From the NCBI RefSeq assembly GCF_000170855.1, contig NZ_ABCQ01000045.1, positions 1 to 37,669 of the forward strand: a stretch of 37,669 nt of DNA, given 5' to 3'. The position numbers and the translations under genes are program-made. The stretch is from Moritella sp. PE36. Its GTDB lineage: Bacteria > Pseudomonadota > Gammaproteobacteria > Enterobacterales > Moritellaceae. Positions within the stretch are counted from its first letter, which is position 1; each line of letters opens with the position of its first letter. Below the pieces are notes generated by a model that was given only the letters and a program-made list of their open reading frames with translations, was not told where the DNA came from and searched no databases. Below are positions 34,439 to 37,669 of this stretch, piece after piece.

Positions 34439-35141
34439 GATAGCCTCGATTATATAAGTACAATTTTAATCTTGTTAAATTGCGAATTAAAGTGAACTAT
34501 TTCACTGACTAGCTTGCCGCCAGAACATGAAACAAATATAACACTTTGGAGGCAGTCGATAATGCTGTTGGATTGTTTCATAGATCTGAATCACAACTTA
34601 TTTCACACTGATAATTAAGGTGTGATCAAAAATTAACACTAGATGAACAAGTCAACATATAACACCCTTCGTCGACATTGCTTTTTAACTTAAATATCAG
34701 TCAATTAAATCAAACCAAGAAAGAACTGAAACATAACAAGTTAAAGAAATTAACAAATCACACTCAAACTATTACAATAAAACTAAATATCATATGCTTT
34801 ATTAATAACACCAAAATTGTGAGCTAGTTAACGACTTCAAACTCAAACAAGGCCACTACCAACAGCATTAAAAACTAATTTTCAAACTAAAATAGCGTTA
34901 CAACTAGAACAATACACTCATCAAGCATATTTAACTTAATTTACACTGCGAATATTGTGCTAATAGCGCTTACAGAGTGCTTATTGATAGCCAGTGAAAC
35001 CACATCATGGCGACCGGATCCCGTTTCTTAAACGCCATTCAAACCACAATTAACATTTTCATTACAATTAACGTGACAAGCATGCGGAACTGAGTAGACT
35101 CTTTGTTCTATTTATCTATAAACAATAATTATTGAGGCGTT
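34439..35141. other. 703-bp AT-rich gap between porin and thioesterase genes
   Basis: No credible coding frame is present. TCACAC (34603-34608) and GTGTGA (34620-34625) form an inverted pair 11 bases apart, and a further TCACA half-site lies near 34591. These resemble CRP half-sites but in non-standard orientation or spacing. ACAATTAAC occurs twice near 35046 and 35065. The porin promoter and the thioesterase promoter must lie here, but neither is clear by eye. Confidence 0.5.
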
Positions 35142-35690
35142 ATGATCAGTGAATTGATTCGTTGTTTTTACCTACGTAATAAGCAGACAAATACCAAAGG
35201 TTTTTTCGATACCATCACCCGCTCTTTTCGAGTCGGCTTTCGTCATATCGATCTGAACCTACATATTAACAATGCAAAATATCTCATGTTTCTTGAAAAA
35301 GCGCGTTGGGACCATTCAATTCAGACCAATACATTTAATACATTATTGAAGAACAAATTAAACTTCATCGTGGCAGGTGTTGAGGTTGGCTATATTCGTG
35401 AAATACGCTTATTTAAAAAATTCAATGTAGAAACCACCTACTTAGGTTGGGATGAGAAATATTTTTATCTCGAGCAGAAATGCGTCGCCGATGGTAAGTT
35501 ATGTAACTACAGCTTAGTAAAAGCGGTTTTTGTACAAAAAGGTAAAGTCATCTCACCCGAAAAAGTAATGACCTATATCCCTGTTGAACAGCGCCCACAG
35601 CAATTACCAGAGCACATGCAGATCTGGAAAGATCTTGGTATTGCCAAGCGCAACTTCACCACCAGCGAACCAATAGACAAAGCGGCTTAG
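35142..35690 (+). CDS. Hotdog-fold acyl-CoA thioesterase family protein
   Basis: Single-domain 4HBT-like protein of 182 residues. Residues about 28-140 show the family pattern FRVGFRHIDLNLHINNAKYL (acidic residue and H-x-N-N), followed by EKARWDHSI, an acidic/aromatic beta-sheet and VKAVFVQKGKVISPEKV. It resembles the THEM6/YbgC-like thioesterases that hydrolyse acyl-CoA; the acyl substrate is unknown. A hydrophobic or basic lead (MISELIRCFYLRNKQ) precedes the domain. GAGG lies about five bases before the ATG. It stands alone between the porin and ggt genes. Confidence 0.82.
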   Translation: MISELIRCFYLRNKQTNTKGFFDTITRSFRVGFRHIDLNLHINNAKYLMFLEKARWDHSIQTNTFNTLLKNKLNFIVAGVEVGYIREIRLFKKFNVETTYLGWDEKYFYLEQKCVADGKLCNYSLVKAVFVQKGKVISPEKVMTYIPVEQRPQQLPEHMQIWKDLGIAKRNFTTSEPIDKAA

Positions 35691-35864
35691 CAAATTCAGT
35701 TGACTTCACATCAATTAAATTAAGAGTAGCCACGCCATGCCCTTTTGATACATAACGATGCTATTTATGTGAATTAACTAGCAATTTAGCCTACCTAAAA
35801 ACAAGTAATAAATTGTTTTTGCTATGCTGGATTAACATCACGCGCTATCGAATAGGGAAAATTA

Positions 35865-37640
35865 ATGCCAACGACACACGTTATTAAAGCACTTACCTTT
35901 GGATTCATCGGCTGCATTAGCTTGACGTTACCAACAGCGTTAGCCAAGACCACCAGTAGTGTCACAGTCGCTAAAATCAAACCATCCACGAGTGCTATTT
36001 ATAGTCAAATGGCGATCCACCATCCCGTTTGGGCTGCCAATGGCATGGTGGCAAGTCAAGAAGCGCTCGCCACGCAAATCGGTGTCGATATCATGCAGCA
36101 AGGTGGTAACGCTATTGATGCCGCTGTCGCCGTCGGTTATGCATTAGCCGTTACCCTACCCCGCGCTGGTAATCTCGGTGGCGGTGGATTTATGCTGGTT
36201 TATTTAGCCGATGAACAGCGCTCAATTGCAATTGATTACCGAGAGGTAGCACCACAGGCAGCTTACCCTGATATGTATTTAGACGATGCCGGCAATCCTG
36301 ACAGTCAGCTTTCTCGCTTTCATGGTCTAGCCGTCGGCGTACCTGGTACAGTATTAGGCTTTGAACTCGCATTAAATAAATACGGCAGTATGTCATTAGC
36401 ACAAGTCATGGCACCCGCGATCAAATTAGCACGAGACGGTATTGTGGTTACGCCTGACTTAGCCAATTCACTCAGGGCAACGAAAAAGCGCTTAAGCCAG
36501 TGGCCAAGTACCCAATCTATTTTCTATAAAGCCGATGGCAGTAACTACCAACCCGGTGAAATTTTAAAACAGGCCGATCTTGCTAATACACTATCAGCCA
36601 TAGCTAAAAAAGGCAGCCCTGCATTCTATCAAGGCCCGATTGCCAAACAGATTAGCGATTCAGTACGTGATGCTGGCGGTATAATGACAATGCAAGATTT
36701 AGCCAGTTATAAAGCCATAGAGCGACAACCTGTCACTGGTGACTATCGTGGTTACCAAGTGATATCAATGCCACCACCGTCTTCTGGCGGCGTACATATA
36801 GTGCAAATGTTGAATATGCTCGCTCAGTTCCCGATTGATAAAATGGGTCATAATAGCGCGGCCACTATTCATGTCATGGCAGAATCAATGCGCCGTGCCT
36901 ATGCCGACCGTAGCTTATACTTAGGCGATCCTGATTTTTTTAACGTGCCTGTTGCAGCGCTAACTAACCAGCAATATGCAAAACAATTAGTCAGTCAAAT
37001 TAACCTTAATAAAGCGACGCCAAGCAGTGATGTGTCGCCGGGTACACTCTTGCCTTATGAAAGCAATCAAACCACCCACTACAGCGTGGTTGATAAATTT
37101 GGTAATGCGGTGAGTAATACTTATACCCTCAACTTCAGTTATGGTTCAGGACTGGTTGCTGATGGCACCGGGGTATTATTAAATAATGAAATGGATGACT
37201 TCTCAGCTAAGCCCGGCACCCCCAATGCTTACGGCCTTATTGGCGGCAAAGCCAATGCCGTCGCCGCCAAAAAGCGTCCATTAAGCTCGATGACGCCGAC
37301 CATCATATTAAAAGACAACAAACCTTATTTAGTCACAGGGAGTCCAGGCGGTTCACGTATCATTACCACCACGCTGCAAGTGATCATGAATGTCATTGAC
37401 CATAATATGAATATTGCCGAAGCCAGCGCCGCGCCACGTTTCCATCATCAGTGGTTACCGGACGTGATCCGCATCGAGAAAGGACTCAATGTCGATACCA
37501 TTAACCTATTAGAAAGTAAGGGACATAAGGTTGAAGTGAAAGCAGCGATGGGCAGTACCCAAACTATAATGCTTACCGAAGAAGGTGTTTACGGCGCATC
37601 GGACCCACGCCGACCAAATGCACTTAGTTTAGGTTATTAA
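35865..37640 (+). CDS. ggt: Gamma-glutamyltranspeptidase
   Basis: Periplasmic N-terminal-nucleophile hydrolase that cleaves glutathione and transfers gamma-glutamyl groups. The precursor has 591 residues (E. coli 580) with a signal peptide ending near LPTALA. The large-subunit motif is GGNAIDAAVAVGYALAVT. Self-cleavage is expected before Thr403 in SNQTTHYSVVDKFGN, giving the small subunit with the nucleophile Thr403. Later motifs are LLNNEMDDFSAKPG and GSPGGSRIITTTLQV, where the S-P-G-G-S-R region binds substrate. AGGGA lies about eight bases before the ATG. It is the last complete gene; only 29 bases follow. Confidence 0.95.
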   Translation: MPTTHVIKALTFGFIGCISLTLPTALAKTTSSVTVAKIKPSTSAIYSQMAIHHPVWAANGMVASQEALATQIGVDIMQQGGNAIDAAVAVGYALAVTLPRAGNLGGGGFMLVYLADEQRSIAIDYREVAPQAAYPDMYLDDAGNPDSQLSRFHGLAVGVPGTVLGFELALNKYGSMSLAQVMAPAIKLARDGIVVTPDLANSLRATKKRLSQWPSTQSIFYKADGSNYQPGEILKQADLANTLSAIAKKGSPAFYQGPIAKQISDSVRDAGGIMTMQDLASYKAIERQPVTGDYRGYQVISMPPPSSGGVHIVQMLNMLAQFPIDKMGHNSAATIHVMAESMRRAYADRSLYLGDPDFFNVPVAALTNQQYAKQLVSQINLNKATPSSDVSPGTLLPYESNQTTHYSVVDKFGNAVSNTYTLNFSYGSGLVADGTGVLLNNEMDDFSAKPGTPNAYGLIGGKANAVAAKKRPLSSMTPTIILKDNKPYLVTGSPGGSRIITTTLQVIMNVIDHNMNIAEASAAPRFHHQWLPDVIRIEKGLNVDTINLLESKGHKVEVKAAMGSTQTIMLTEEGVYGASDPRRPNALSLGY

Positions 37641-37669
37641 CTGACGTTATTAATCCTCTTCACTCGTAA

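Noticed and set aside
34603-34625. TCACAC-N11-GTGTGA as a CRP site
   Set aside because: The half-sites point the wrong way and are too far apart for the TGTGA-N6-TCACA pattern.

Overview
The window looks like chromosomal DNA of a marine gammaproteobacterium. Gene content and protein style fit the Moritella/Psychromonas/Shewanella/Vibrio neighbourhood: a fruBKA operon with divergent cra, the cmoA-cmoB pair, AspRS, AdhE, FtnA, a YfcZ-type protein, AT-rich intergenic DNA and c-di-GMP genes. I cannot fix the genus from sequence alone. I see no rRNA, tRNA, CRISPR array, prophage or insertion sequence.

Left part (1-5705). A fructose PTS operon (fruB, fruK, start of fruA) runs leftward from a region with two near-consensus Cra/FruR operators. 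The cra gene runs the other way. A LysR-type regulator is divergent to a TSUP (TauE/SafE) permease.

Polyamine and envelope block (5382-9607, all minus). In transcription order this holds a low-complexity lipoprotein, a double DUF350 membrane protein, a membrane-anchored aminopropyltransferase and a short AdoMet decarboxylase. The two enzymes form a spermidine-type biosynthetic pair. Their linkage to DUF350 and a lipoprotein suggests an envelope-linked use of aminopropyl groups. This is the best candidate here for a poorly described system.

Middle (9721-18299). A DnaQ-like exonuclease gene is broken by a one-base frameshift. It is followed by a LonH/YcbZ-type Lon-family protease, a hemerythrin-NIT-HAMP-GGDEF diguanylate cyclase, and a 980-residue exported protein. 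The exported protein combines a ThuA/GATase-like region, a NodB-type deacetylase, MopE-like metal-binding repeats and a DNRLRE-like C-terminus. It looks unlike its neighbours and may have been acquired.

RNA modification and translation (18462-22464). aspS (minus) ends at a shared bidirectional terminator. cmoA and cmoB (plus) make the cmo5U34 tRNA modification.

Peptide-ligase block (22547-27045, plus). Two paralogous retropepsin-like lipoproteins are followed by an inactive transglutaminase fused to seven membrane helices and a RimK-like ATP-grasp ligase. The last three genes are almost abutting.

Right part (27147-37640). Here lie a YfcZ-family protein, ferritin, adhE with an FNR/CRP-type site at about -41.5 of a predicted promoter, a degenerate HD-GYP protein, a DeoR regulator preceded by a large palindrome, a small outer-membrane barrel, a hotdog thioesterase and gamma-glutamyltranspeptidase.
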